A stretch of DNA of 22,604 nucleotides, taken from contig JBBDRW010000142.1 in NCBI GenBank assembly GCA_040905265.1, positions 1 to 22,604 on the forward strand, in the 5' to 3' direction. The position numbers and the translations under genes are program-made. This document shows positions 5,940 through 13,712 of this stretch, in pieces; the first letter of the stretch is position 1; every line of letters starts with the position of its first letter. The notes under the pieces are model-generated. The model saw only the letters and a program-made list of their open reading frames with translations. It did no database searches and was not told where the DNA came from. Source of the DNA: JBBDRW01 sp040905265 (GTDB lineage Bacteria; Bacteroidota; Rhodothermia; Balneolales; Balneolaceae).

Positions 5940-7139
5940 CTAGTTCAGATAATAGATCGGGTTTGGGCTGATACATAACAGGAAGATAACCATACTGGCC
6001 CAACCAAGCACGCGCCTCGCAGGGGAGAGCCGCCGTTCGTACATTGCGGGCGGGTGCTCCAGGCCGACAAAGAATGTGAGAAAGAATGACCAAAAGAGCC
6101 AGATCAGAGAACCGGACCCCTCCATCCCGTTGCCGGACAGAAAAATAAAGCCGACAGAGGAGAGGATTGAGACGGCCCAGACCGGTGCGACCCAGGCAGC
6201 CTCCCTTCGATAGGCTTTTTGCAACAGGAAATACAGGACTCCCGCCCAGATCAGAATCGGAATTTGTGGTATGGAGGGCAGCCACTGGTTAAACGATTGG
6301 TAGATGAACGGAATCGCTTCTACACCTGCAAGTGCGGTGATGATGCCGAAACTGCCTCTTGCAACCACTCTGTGTTTTCGATAACCGATCAGCGAATAGA
6401 GGATGTGGCCGCCGTCCAGCTGACCGACAGGCATCAGGTTGAGGGCGGTAAAGAAGAGCCCGAGCCAGCCGGCAAAAAGAAACGGGTAGTGGTACATTTC
6501 CCACATGGGGGGTACATTGTCGAAGAAGCCGGCGAGAAAATCATAAAAAAGGGTGTTCCCGAGAGTAATAACCATTCCCTCCGATTCAGACGGTGGGAGT
6601 TCCGGATAGGAACCATATTGATCCACATAGGTGATGACATCCTCGTGCCCGTCAAAATTGGCAATGAATTCAGGCCCCGGCAGGGTTCCGAATCCGTAGA
6701 GCAGCGTAGCAACCGAGATCACAAACCCCGCAATTGGCCCGGCAATGCCGATATCAAACAGTTTGGTTGTATCCTCTATTTTCTCCTTGATCCGGATTAC
6801 CGCTCCGACTGTGCCGATACCTATCGGTATTGGAATAAAGTATGGAAGAGTTACCCGTACCTTGTGATGCAGAGCCGCAAAATAGTGGCCGAACTCATGG
6901 GCGGCCAGGAAAAGCAGGAAAACCGAGGCGAAAAGCATTCCCTCCGGGAGCATGTCAAGAAATCCTTCGGCCCTTCCGGACTGGCCGACATAAAGGATTC
7001 CGGTAAAGGAGACAGTGACAAACGTAAGAAGGAAGAGTGCCAGATGTTTGAGCTGTGTCTTCCGGTCCGGCCGGTTTGGTTGTTCCGGTTCTGTGGAGTA
7101 CAATTCACGATCTGGTGTAGAGAGTTCGGGAAATGACAC
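5940..7139 (-). CDS. site-2-type intramembrane metalloprotease (M50 family)
   Basis: A 399-residue polytopic membrane protein. The zinc motif HEFGHY (H81, E82, H85) lies in a membrane helix; the third ligand is D242 in NLMPVGQLDGGH, and the conserved IAGPIAGF (132-139) lies between. About eight hydrophobic helices can be seen, including four after the active site. There is no PDZ domain, unlike RseP; the layout is closer to the EGY1-like or YUP8-like group of site-2 proteases. The long loop at 150-215, before the helix carrying D242, is unusual in size. The start is GTG, with no clear ribosome binding site, and begins MSFPELS. It is the first gene of the operon with the lipoprotein and smpB. 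The substrate is unknown; a membrane-anchored regulator would be the usual kind. Confidence 0.92.
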   Translation of the reverse strand: MSFPELSTPDRELYSTEPEQPNRPDRKTQLKHLALFLLTFVTVSFTGILYVGQSGRAEGFLDMLPEGMLFASVFLLFLAAHEFGHYFAALHHKVRVTLPYFIPIPIGIGTVGAVIRIKEKIEDTTKLFDIGIAGPIAGFVISVATLLYGFGTLPGPEFIANFDGHEDVITYVDQYGSYPELPPSESEGMVITLGNTLFYDFLAGFFDNVPPMWEMYHYPFLFAGWLGLFFTALNLMPVGQLDGGHILYSLIGYRKHRVVARGSFGIITALAGVEAIPFIYQSFNQWLPSIPQIPILIWAGVLYFLLQKAYRREAAWVAPVWAVSILSSVGFIFLSGNGMEGSGSLIWLFWSFFLTFFVGLEHPPAMYERRLSPARRVLGWASMVIFLLCISPNPIYYLN

Positions 7140-7508
7140 GGGTGATGGAGTGATTAATGAACGTTATCCTTTTACAACGTGGATGGCCTCTGTTCAGGAT
7201 TGACTTTTAATCATGATCCTGTGAAAGAATCGGTGAACGGGGAATAATATACAGGTTCTTCTGCTCAATTAAGAGAACAATGGCGAAGTCCAAATCGCTG
7301 CTTTATCTCTCTGGTTATATTTGTATTTTTCGGCTGCAGAATACAGGGATTGCCAGTCGATTAAGAATTCTCACATCGATATCCCAAATAGATCTGACAG
7401 GAATAGAAGGAGGCTTTGAAGAATCCTGGTTTTGCCAAGCCTCCGAGAAACTGAACCATGATATCAGTTCAGATCTCTCCTGTATTCAGTCTCCTATATT
7501 CTAATATT
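7140..7508. other. divergent intergenic region between the M50 and SirB1-like genes
   Basis: No gene is supported in these 369 bp. A perfect Bacteroidota -7 element TATATTTG lies at 7316-7323 on the plus strand, without a convincing TTTG at the right distance. If used, it gives a leader of about 180 nt that contains the hairpin at 7409-7444: GGAGGCTT pairs with AAGCCTCC around a 20-nt loop, and the stem covers an AAGGAGG string. No T-run follows, so it is not a terminator. Confidence 0.45.
7316..7323 (+). promoter_or_regulatory. -7 promoter element candidate for the SirB1-like gene
   Basis: TATATTTG is an exact match to TAnnTTTG and lies about 185 bp before the gene. The missing upstream TTTG lowers confidence. 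Confidence 0.3.
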
Positions 7509-8360
7509 ATGGCCGAAAAGTCTGAAATAGAATCTCTTTTATACCTTCTGGATGATCCGGACCCGGAGGTTCAGACCGGGGTGCATAACCGGTTCCGGGA
7601 ACTGGGGGAGAATGCCGTTCCGCTTCTGGACCAGTTCAGGGCAGAGGCAGACGATGCCGGGGAGCGGGACCTGATTCATGACATTATTCATTCCATAACG
7701 TTCGGATCACTCTACGAAGAGTTTTCCGAGTTGCTCGGGAGTGGAATTGAAAATCGCAGGCAGCTGGAGAGAGCGGTATTGCTTCTCGGCCGGTTTGGCA
7801 ACCCGACGCTTCGGGAGAAGGAGTATACCGATCAGCTGGATCTCTTTGCCCGTCGAATCTATGGTGAGATCGTCTCTCTGCCGGAGGAAAGCCAGAAGAT
7901 GCACACCCTGTTGAGGTATCTGTTTCGGGAGTTGAGGTTTACGGGGGATGAAAAGAACTATCACCATCCGGACAATGCATATATTGACCGGGTGATGGAT
8001 CGGCGAAAAGGGCTGCCAATCTCTTTGAGTCTTATCGTTATGTTTCTCGGCCGAAGGCTCGACTTGCCGTTTTACGGTGTGAATATGCCGATCCATTTCA
8101 TGCTTCTGTATGAAGGAGAACGAGAAGAGCTACTCATTGATCCGTTTGACGGAGGAACCGTCGTCTCTTACGACCAGTGCTGCTTTTTTCTGAAGAAAAA
8201 CGGCATAGAGCCCAGGCCGGAGCATCTTCAGAGAGCCGATGAACAACTCATCCTGTCCAGGTTTATCCGGAATTTGATGCACAGCTACAGCAACCGAAAC
8301 CGGGAAGATCGTGTCCGGGAGCTGAAGCAGCTTCTCTATCTGGTGGAACTCAAAGGGTAA
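7509..8360 (+). CDS. SirB1/transglutaminase-like family protein
   Basis: A 283-residue cytoplasmic protein. Residues about 5-75 are helical with a HEAT-like pair (LLYLLDDPDPEVQTGVHNRF, LGENAVPLLDQF). Residues about 120-230 carry the SirB1 core: NYHHPDNAYIDRVMDRRKGLPISLSLI, then LDLPFYGVNMPIHFML, then LLIDPFDGG. The His of PIHF and the Asp of IDPF sit where a transglutaminase triad would have them, but I see no Cys in the RRKGLPIS region, so catalysis is doubtful, as for the family generally. The C-terminus has the usual RNL...Y....DR....L helical repeat. The ATG at 7509 gives the normal N-terminus; an upstream in-frame ATG at 7458 would add 17 residues without family support. It converges on the glycosyltransferase gene with a 9-bp gap. 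Confidence 0.88.
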   Translation: MAEKSEIESLLYLLDDPDPEVQTGVHNRFRELGENAVPLLDQFRAEADDAGERDLIHDIIHSITFGSLYEEFSELLGSGIENRRQLERAVLLLGRFGNPTLREKEYTDQLDLFARRIYGEIVSLPEESQKMHTLLRYLFRELRFTGDEKNYHHPDNAYIDRVMDRRKGLPISLSLIVMFLGRRLDLPFYGVNMPIHFMLLYEGEREELLIDPFDGGTVVSYDQCCFFLKKNGIEPRPEHLQRADEQLILSRFIRNLMHSYSNRNREDRVRELKQLLYLVELKG

Positions 8361-8369
8361 TTGGCTATT

Positions 8370-10676
8370 TCAGAAACGGATTTCAAAAGCATCCTGATCG
8401 ATCTGTACGTGGCCGGGATTGAGCTGGCTGGCCAGAGCATAGAACGATTTCGCTTCCCCCTCATTTCCGCTCATGTGGTGAATGTCGCCGGTCAGTTTGT
8501 ATAGTTCAGGGTGGCAGGGATAGGCATCCATGAGCTCGGGAAGGAGCCCGGCTGCCTCTTCGAGCTCTTTTTCAGCCACAGCAATACGAAGCCGGTACAG
8601 GTCAAAATAGAGATCTTTGCCATCGGCCAGATCAAGGTAGTGGCGGCATCTGGAGTAGATATTCTTTCGGTAATAGAACCGGATTAGTGATTTCAGAAGA
8701 GGTTTCGGGATTGCAAGGCTTGTGATTCGGTTCTCTGTTTTTCGCAAAAATTCCCGCTGGTCGGCGGCCATCAGCAGCGCAGTCAGTTTAAAGAGAAATT
8801 CATCATCCCACTTGCTGTTGGAGATGAGAGTCCGGGTCTCATCGGTCAGAAGTTCATCCAGGTTCCGGAGCCACTCGGCAGAAGGGTTCAAGGGATTGAT
8901 TGGGAGTTCGATGTTGCGGAGAGAATCGATCGGGTTTTGGAAATCCGGTTTTGCAGGCTCCTTCATTCCCTCCCACTTGGAGCTGTAGGTTTCGGCATTT
9001 CTCCACTCCAGCTCCGGTTCAAGGTAGAGCCCCATCGCTTCCGTCGTCTCTCTGTGAAGATGAGTTGCATAGGCACTGTTTACAATGGCTGCGTAGAACC
9101 CTTTGCCTGCGAGCTGGTTGCAAAGATCTAAATCGTCATAAAATGCGGCTCCATACGATTCATCAAACTGTACTCCGGTACTGCTTCGAAGCAGCATGCA
9201 ACAACTATCAAGCCGATTCGTCTTCTCAAATTCACTCTTTCGATCCTCCTTCGGTTCCAGGATCTGATCCGGATTGTCGCAGCGGTCGAGCAGTGGCCCG
9301 ACTGCTCCCAGTTCTGATTCATTTTCGATAATGCGGAGCATCTCTGCGATGCACGCCTCCTCCGGAAACAGATCGTTGTGCATGATCAGAATATACTTGC
9401 CCCGGGATTTTTCGAATCCCTGATTGACTGAGGCGCCGAATCCACAATTCTGACTGTTTGTAATGATCTCGAGATTCATAAATTTCTCATCGGACAGGTG
9501 CTGCAGATAGTCGAACGTGTCGTCAATACTTGCATTGTCTATGACGATCAGTTGCACCTGTTCAGGATTACAGATGCCAGACAGGTGGACCAGGCACTCC
9601 TCGAGTAGTGGCTTGCCGTTCCCTGTTGTGGGAATAACGATCGAGAGTTCCACATCGTCAGGCGCCGTACTCTCTTCAGGTACTTCTCCAACAGGAGCCG
9701 TTTCCTCTTCTGCGGTTGAGACACTAAACAGGTCGGCCTGAGGTGTCGTTGAAGGTTGTCTCTTCTGAAGAGTATGCTTGAGTTCAGCAGCTTCCACATG
9801 GCGGCGAAGCTTTTCGAGCAGCGTTACTTTCAGTTTGACAGCTTCCTCACTCTCCGGATTACTTTTTAGATAGAGGTTTACAAATTCGAGAGCTTTTCTG
9901 GGGTCATCCTTCTGTTCTTTATGTGCGCGGTTCAGGAGTCCGGGCAGATCCGTTTGACTGGTTTCGGTTCTTTGTTCCAATTTGGAGAGAGTTGACAGAA
10001 TGGACTTGCGTACCTTACCGGCCTGACTGACACGGTATAGTGAGAAAAGAATCTCCTGATATGTAGATATGTCCGGTTGGCGGGCCGGATTACGGGGTGC
10101 GACAAAAAACGCATCGGTTCGTTGCCACGACCGTTGCCGGCTGGCGCGCAGGGCAAGTTCAACTCCGTGATACTCCTTCATGGCAGGCTGGAAATAGAAC
10201 AGGCCGTCCGGTAGCACGCTTCGGTTCCATACAAAAAGGCTGTCGTCCGGTATACTCCCTTCATCAAGTCGTGAGAGCCAGCTGTCCGGGTCGGCAGGGA
10301 GGGAATAATCGAGAAGCCAGAAGGCGGCCGGGTCTTTAGAGAATTTGTTTACCGATTCAGAGAGTAGCTGTTCATTCAGCCGTTCTGCCCGCAGTGGAGC
10401 CCAGATCAGATTGGAGGTCACATGTGAAAGAGCTTCGTTCAGTGAAAATCCGCGGCCCTGGCCTGTTTCATGTTCAAGCAGGTAGGTAAGCCGCTCAGGG
10501 TGGTGGCTCAGTTTCTGGCGAACCGACTCAGCATAGTTCGGTTCTGCTGCATCATTCACCACAATAATTTCAAGCCGTGGGGTCTCGAAACCGAGAAGAC
10601 TTTCCAGCAACGGCAGCAGATCTGACTGCCGCGCGTGTGTCGTTAATAAAACGGAGAGGTTTGGCGACTTGACCAT
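8370..10676 (-). CDS. two-domain family 2 glycosyltransferase with TPR-like regions
   Basis: A 768-residue protein. Domain 1 (about 5-220) has the GT-A start LSVLLTTHARQSDLLPLLESLL and EIIVVNDAAE, but where a DxD metal site is expected it reads IWAPLRAERL, so it may not be catalytic. Residues 225-305 are helical and TPR-like, and 306-340 form an acidic Pro/Thr linker. Domain 2 (about 343-570) is a normal GT2: LSIVIPTTGNGKPLLEECL, LIVIDNASIDDT, NCGFGASVNQGFE, the metal site HND (433-435), FYDDLDLC (512-519) and a closing HLHRET. Residues 590-768 are TPR-like helices again. It has no membrane helix, so it is probably cytoplasmic and acts on a cell-surface polysaccharide or glycoprotein. The ATG at 10676 precedes the first strand; a longer open frame reaches upstream but codes no recognisable sequence. 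Substrate unknown. Confidence 0.88.
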   Translation of the reverse strand: MVKSPNLSVLLTTHARQSDLLPLLESLLGFETPRLEIIVVNDAAEPNYAESVRQKLSHHPERLTYLLEHETGQGRGFSLNEALSHVTSNLIWAPLRAERLNEQLLSESVNKFSKDPAAFWLLDYSLPADPDSWLSRLDEGSIPDDSLFVWNRSVLPDGLFYFQPAMKEYHGVELALRASRQRSWQRTDAFFVAPRNPARQPDISTYQEILFSLYRVSQAGKVRKSILSTLSKLEQRTETSQTDLPGLLNRAHKEQKDDPRKALEFVNLYLKSNPESEEAVKLKVTLLEKLRRHVEAAELKHTLQKRQPSTTPQADLFSVSTAEEETAPVGEVPEESTAPDDVELSIVIPTTGNGKPLLEECLVHLSGICNPEQVQLIVIDNASIDDTFDYLQHLSDEKFMNLEIITNSQNCGFGASVNQGFEKSRGKYILIMHNDLFPEEACIAEMLRIIENESELGAVGPLLDRCDNPDQILEPKEDRKSEFEKTNRLDSCCMLLRSSTGVQFDESYGAAFYDDLDLCNQLAGKGFYAAIVNSAYATHLHRETTEAMGLYLEPELEWRNAETYSSKWEGMKEPAKPDFQNPIDSLRNIELPINPLNPSAEWLRNLDELLTDETRTLISNSKWDDEFLFKLTALLMAADQREFLRKTENRITSLAIPKPLLKSLIRFYYRKNIYSRCRHYLDLADGKDLYFDLYRLRIAVAEKELEEAAGLLPELMDAYPCHPELYKLTGDIHHMSGNEGEAKSFYALASQLNPGHVQIDQDAFEIRF

Positions 10677-10910
10677 GCAGTTGGTTGATTTTTGACAAAT
10701 ATACGGGTCGAAGCCTGTGGAAAAAAATGTGAGCCGGGTATCTCCGGACGGAAGACAGACGATTTTCCCGGATGAATATTCTGGTTCTCCGGGTAGCCTC
10801 TTTGTAGTGATGAGTGTGATCAGACCGTTTGATGCGGAGAGTACCGCCGTGCGACAACATGGACACGAATCAGCTGAGGTTCGCACATGGCTGCCGGAAA
10901 GCGTGCTACT
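10677..10910. other. intergenic region upstream of the glycosyltransferase gene
   Basis: I see nothing gene-like in these 234 bp; open frames across it look like chance. It should hold the 3' end of the oxidoreductase transcript and perhaps a promoter for the glycosyltransferase. Confidence 0.3.
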
Positions 10911-12206
10911 CTACCTGAACGGGGTAACACCGGGAAGTGCAACGTCACTAACCGCAAGGTGCTGGTCCAGACTGTGAATTTCGGGGCCCAGAACCTCATC
11001 GGAATTCAGAGCCTCATCCCAGGTGATTTTCTTGCCGGTATAGGCTGCCATCCTGCCCATGATAGCAAGCATGGTGCTCTTTGCCATGAAATCTCCGTCA
11101 TTGATCGGGCCTCCCTGCCGGATCGATGCAAAGAGTTCATCGTGCTGGGTCTGGTACATGTTGTTATTTTCACCGCTGTAATCCCAGGTCTGTCCGGCTT
11201 CCACACGATGGATTCCGCGGGATACATTTGCAGTTCCAAAGCCATTCTCACCAAAAATCTCAGCTTTGTAGCTGTTTTCACAGTTTGCCTGTTGCCGGCT
11301 GAAATGGAACCCTTTGGCGCCGTTTGGATACTCATAGACGAGCGCAAAATGGTCAAAAATATTTCCGAATCTCTCCTCTGTCCGAACCTGCCGCCCGCCC
11401 GTTCCGACAACGCTAACCGGAGTAACGTCCCCCATGGCCCAGGCCATGAAATCGAGGCTGTGAACAGCCTGTTCAGCGATATGGTCGCCGGAAAGCCAGT
11501 TGTAATAGATCCAGTTTCGCAGCTTGTACTCGGTGTCATTCCATTCGGGCTGGCGGTCACGATACCAGAGTTCTCCGGTATTGTAGGTATTGTAGATGGT
11601 TCGGATCTCCCCCACATCTCCATCAAGAATCCGGCTGAAGAACGCCCGTTTCGGTTCGTGATACCGCCAGCAGAAGCCGGCTACAACTGCCAGGTTCTTC
11701 TCCTTTGAAATCCGGACGGATTCCATGATACTCCGGAGTCCGGGGCCGTCAACGGCCATCGGTTTTTCACAAAAGACGTGCAAACCGGCGTTCACTGCCG
11801 CAGCCATATGGAGAGGCCGGAAACTGGGCGGTGTGGTCAGCAGGACGACGTCAACCCCGGAGTCGATCACCTGTTGATAGGCCTCAAAACCGATAAAACG
11901 CCTTTCATCGGGTACATTTGCCCGTTCTCCGTGGTTGTTCTGAAGATTCTCTATGGAAGAGTTCAACCGGTCCGGAAAGATATCCGCTGCTGCATGAAGG
12001 ATCACATTGGGGTCCGCAGTCAAGGCCTGGTTGGCGGCCCCGGAACCCCGTCCACCGCACCCGATCAGCCCGACTTTGAGTGTATCGGAGTTGATATCCA
12101 GTCGGTTTCGGTCAGGCAGGGCAACACTGCCACCCAGAAATCCACCTGCAATAGCCATACCGGATAGTTTTAGAAAGTCGCGACGGTTCTGTTTCTTCAT
12201 GGTCAT
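10911..12206 (-). CDS. Tat-exported Gfo/Idh/MocA family oxidoreductase
   Basis: A 431-residue protein. The N-terminus has a twin-arginine signal, NRRDFLKLSGMAIAGGF, so the folded protein is probably sent to the periplasm with its cofactor bound. The Rossmann domain starts at about 42 with VGLIGCGGRGSG (dinucleotide loop), followed by DVVLLTTPPSFR, HVFCEKPMAVD (the EKP motif, whose lysine is usually catalytic) and VVAGFCWRYHEP. The C-terminal half is the alpha/beta substrate domain, with SGDHIAEQAVHSLDFMAWAMGD. In this family such Tat-bearing members often act on sugars or modified hexoses; the substrate here cannot be told. A second ATG at 12200 would shorten it by two residues. It lies 96 bp downstream of the histidine kinase gene on the same strand and could be reached by read-through. 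Confidence 0.92.
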   Translation of the reverse strand: MTMKKQNRRDFLKLSGMAIAGGFLGGSVALPDRNRLDINSDTLKVGLIGCGGRGSGAANQALTADPNVILHAAADIFPDRLNSSIENLQNNHGERANVPDERRFIGFEAYQQVIDSGVDVVLLTTPPSFRPLHMAAAVNAGLHVFCEKPMAVDGPGLRSIMESVRISKEKNLAVVAGFCWRYHEPKRAFFSRILDGDVGEIRTIYNTYNTGELWYRDRQPEWNDTEYKLRNWIYYNWLSGDHIAEQAVHSLDFMAWAMGDVTPVSVVGTGGRQVRTEERFGNIFDHFALVYEYPNGAKGFHFSRQQANCENSYKAEIFGENGFGTANVSRGIHRVEAGQTWDYSGENNNMYQTQHDELFASIRQGGPINDGDFMAKSTMLAIMGRMAAYTGKKITWDEALNSDEVLGPEIHSLDQHLAVSDVALPGVTPFR

Positions 12207-12302
12207 AAGGGAATAGGAGATTCAAAGCTTTCTCAAAACTGATATATACTCAAAATTACGGGGATTATCCATAGCCGGTTTCCGGTGAGATGTAGTTTCT
12301 GT

Positions 12303-13712
12303 TCAGAACCGAAGGGTAAAAACAGTTCCCTGTCCCGGTGTGGAACGGACCGTCAGCGAGCCCCGGTGTATTCTCATGATTTGCCGGGAGAGGCTCAGGC
12401 CAATACCGCTGCTTTTTGACCCGTCTTCCGATGTTGACGTATAGAATGGGATAAAGATTTTATCGAGAAGCTCCTTTTTAATGCCAGGACCGTTATCCTG
12501 AACCTGGATCTCTACCCGCCCTCTGGAAGTGAGATAAGCCTGATAGGATATTGTCGGATTCGGCGTACTCTCGACGGCACGGAGTGCATTCTTTGTCAGG
12601 TTAATCAAAACCTGGTCAATCAGGCTCTGGTCAGCCAATAGCGTCAGGCTCTCTGGCTCGACCTGAATCTCCGAACGAATTTCCAGCCGGTCAAACTCCC
12701 CCTTCATCAGGTTGCGTACCCGGCTCAACAGTTCTCCGGCGCTGAGAATCTCCAGATCCGGTTTTGGAATCTGGGTAAAATCCCTGTAGGAGCGGACAAA
12801 CCGCATCAATCCGTGACTTCGTTTGTGGATGGTCAACAGAGCTTCCCGTACATCTGCCAGGGTTTCCGGGTCGATGGAAAGTGAGGAGTCAGAAACCCTG
12901 TCAGCGGTGGAAGGGCGGGTTTCTATCCTGCTCTCCAGAATGGAGTTTACAGTCTCGGAAAGGGAGGCGATCGGTGTGATGGAATTCATGATTTCATGAG
13001 CAAGTACCTGGGTCAGATTTTGCCACGCTTCCATCTCTTTTTCATCCAGTTCGCTGCTGATATTCTGAAGGGAGATCAGTTTATAATGCTCACTCCGCAT
13101 GATAAACTCTGTTGCATAGAGTGCCCAGTGGACGACTTCACCGTCCCGTTCAAAGCGAAGAAGTGTTCTCTGCCCGCCATTCAGTTCCAGCAGTTTCTCA
13201 CACAATGCATCACTCACCTGCCTTGTTTCCCGTACATTCTGAAGTGCAGGAACATTCAACATTCGTTTGGCACTGTTGTTGATCAGCGAGACGTTTCCTT
13301 TTCTGTCGAAAGAGAGAAGGCCGATCCCGACATGCTGTATGACAGTTTCCAGATAACGGATGCTCTCCTGACGATCCGCCCGCTCCTTTCTGAATTTATC
13401 GGCGATGTTGTTGAATGCATGCTGAAGAGCCTGAAAACTCTCCCCTTTCTCGTCATTGGAAAAGGAGACAGAAAAATCGTCGTAGTAGATACTGTTGAGA
13501 AACCGGGTGAGCCGAAGATTGGTCTGTTCAACATACCGGATCAAACTGATCAGCGCGGCTATGACAAGTACAAATGCAAATAGTGTTGACAGTAAAAACT
13601 CAGTCTGAGTCAACAGGGTGAGAAAGAGCAGGATAGAGGCGACAAGAAGTGTGATTCGCCAGATTACCCCGACTCGAAAACTCCGTAATAATCTGAATTG
13701 GTTAAAGGCCAT
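12303..13712 (-). CDS. intramembrane-type sensor histidine kinase (NtrB/NtrY-like)
   Basis: A 469-residue kinase. Two membrane helices (about 14-33 and 39-58) are joined by only a few residues (TQTE), so there is almost no periplasmic domain. Then come a HAMP-like linker (about 59-112), a PAS domain (about 118-220), the phospho-acceptor helix LAHEIMNSITPIASL with H239, and an ATPase domain with the N-box NLTKNALRAVE (371-381), DNGPG (406-410) and GIGLSLSRQI (436-445). A 30-residue Ser-rich insert lies between the two HisKA helices. It should phosphorylate the response regulator encoded just upstream. Its ATG at 13712 overlaps the end of that gene by 11 bp, which suggests coupled translation; an open frame reaching further upstream lies inside the regulator gene and lacks support. 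Confidence 0.94.
   Translation of the reverse strand: MAFNQFRLLRSFRVGVIWRITLLVASILLFLTLLTQTEFLLSTLFAFVLVIAALISLIRYVEQTNLRLTRFLNSIYYDDFSVSFSNDEKGESFQALQHAFNNIADKFRKERADRQESIRYLETVIQHVGIGLLSFDRKGNVSLINNSAKRMLNVPALQNVRETRQVSDALCEKLLELNGGQRTLLRFERDGEVVHWALYATEFIMRSEHYKLISLQNISSELDEKEMEAWQNLTQVLAHEIMNSITPIASLSETVNSILESRIETRPSTADRVSDSSLSIDPETLADVREALLTIHKRSHGLMRFVRSYRDFTQIPKPDLEILSAGELLSRVRNLMKGEFDRLEIRSEIQVEPESLTLLADQSLIDQVLINLTKNALRAVESTPNPTISYQAYLTSRGRVEIQVQDNGPGIKKELLDKIFIPFYTSTSEDGSKSSGIGLSLSRQIMRIHRGSLTVRSTPGQGTVFTLRF

Noticed and set aside
6219..7136. Long plus-strand open frame (305 codons) opposite the M50 protease gene.
   Set aside because: The protease on the other strand has its complete metal motif; this frame shows no family features.
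452..7420. The string GAAGGAGGCTTTG occurs upstream of the PspB-like gene (minus strand) and upstream of the SirB1-like gene.
   Set aside because: A 13-base match is expected several times by chance when both strands of 22 kb are compared, and flanks do not match.
10887..11708. Plus-strand open frame (273 codons) opposite the oxidoreductase gene.
   Set aside because: It is antisense to a clear Gfo/Idh/MocA gene and has no start site or domain signal.
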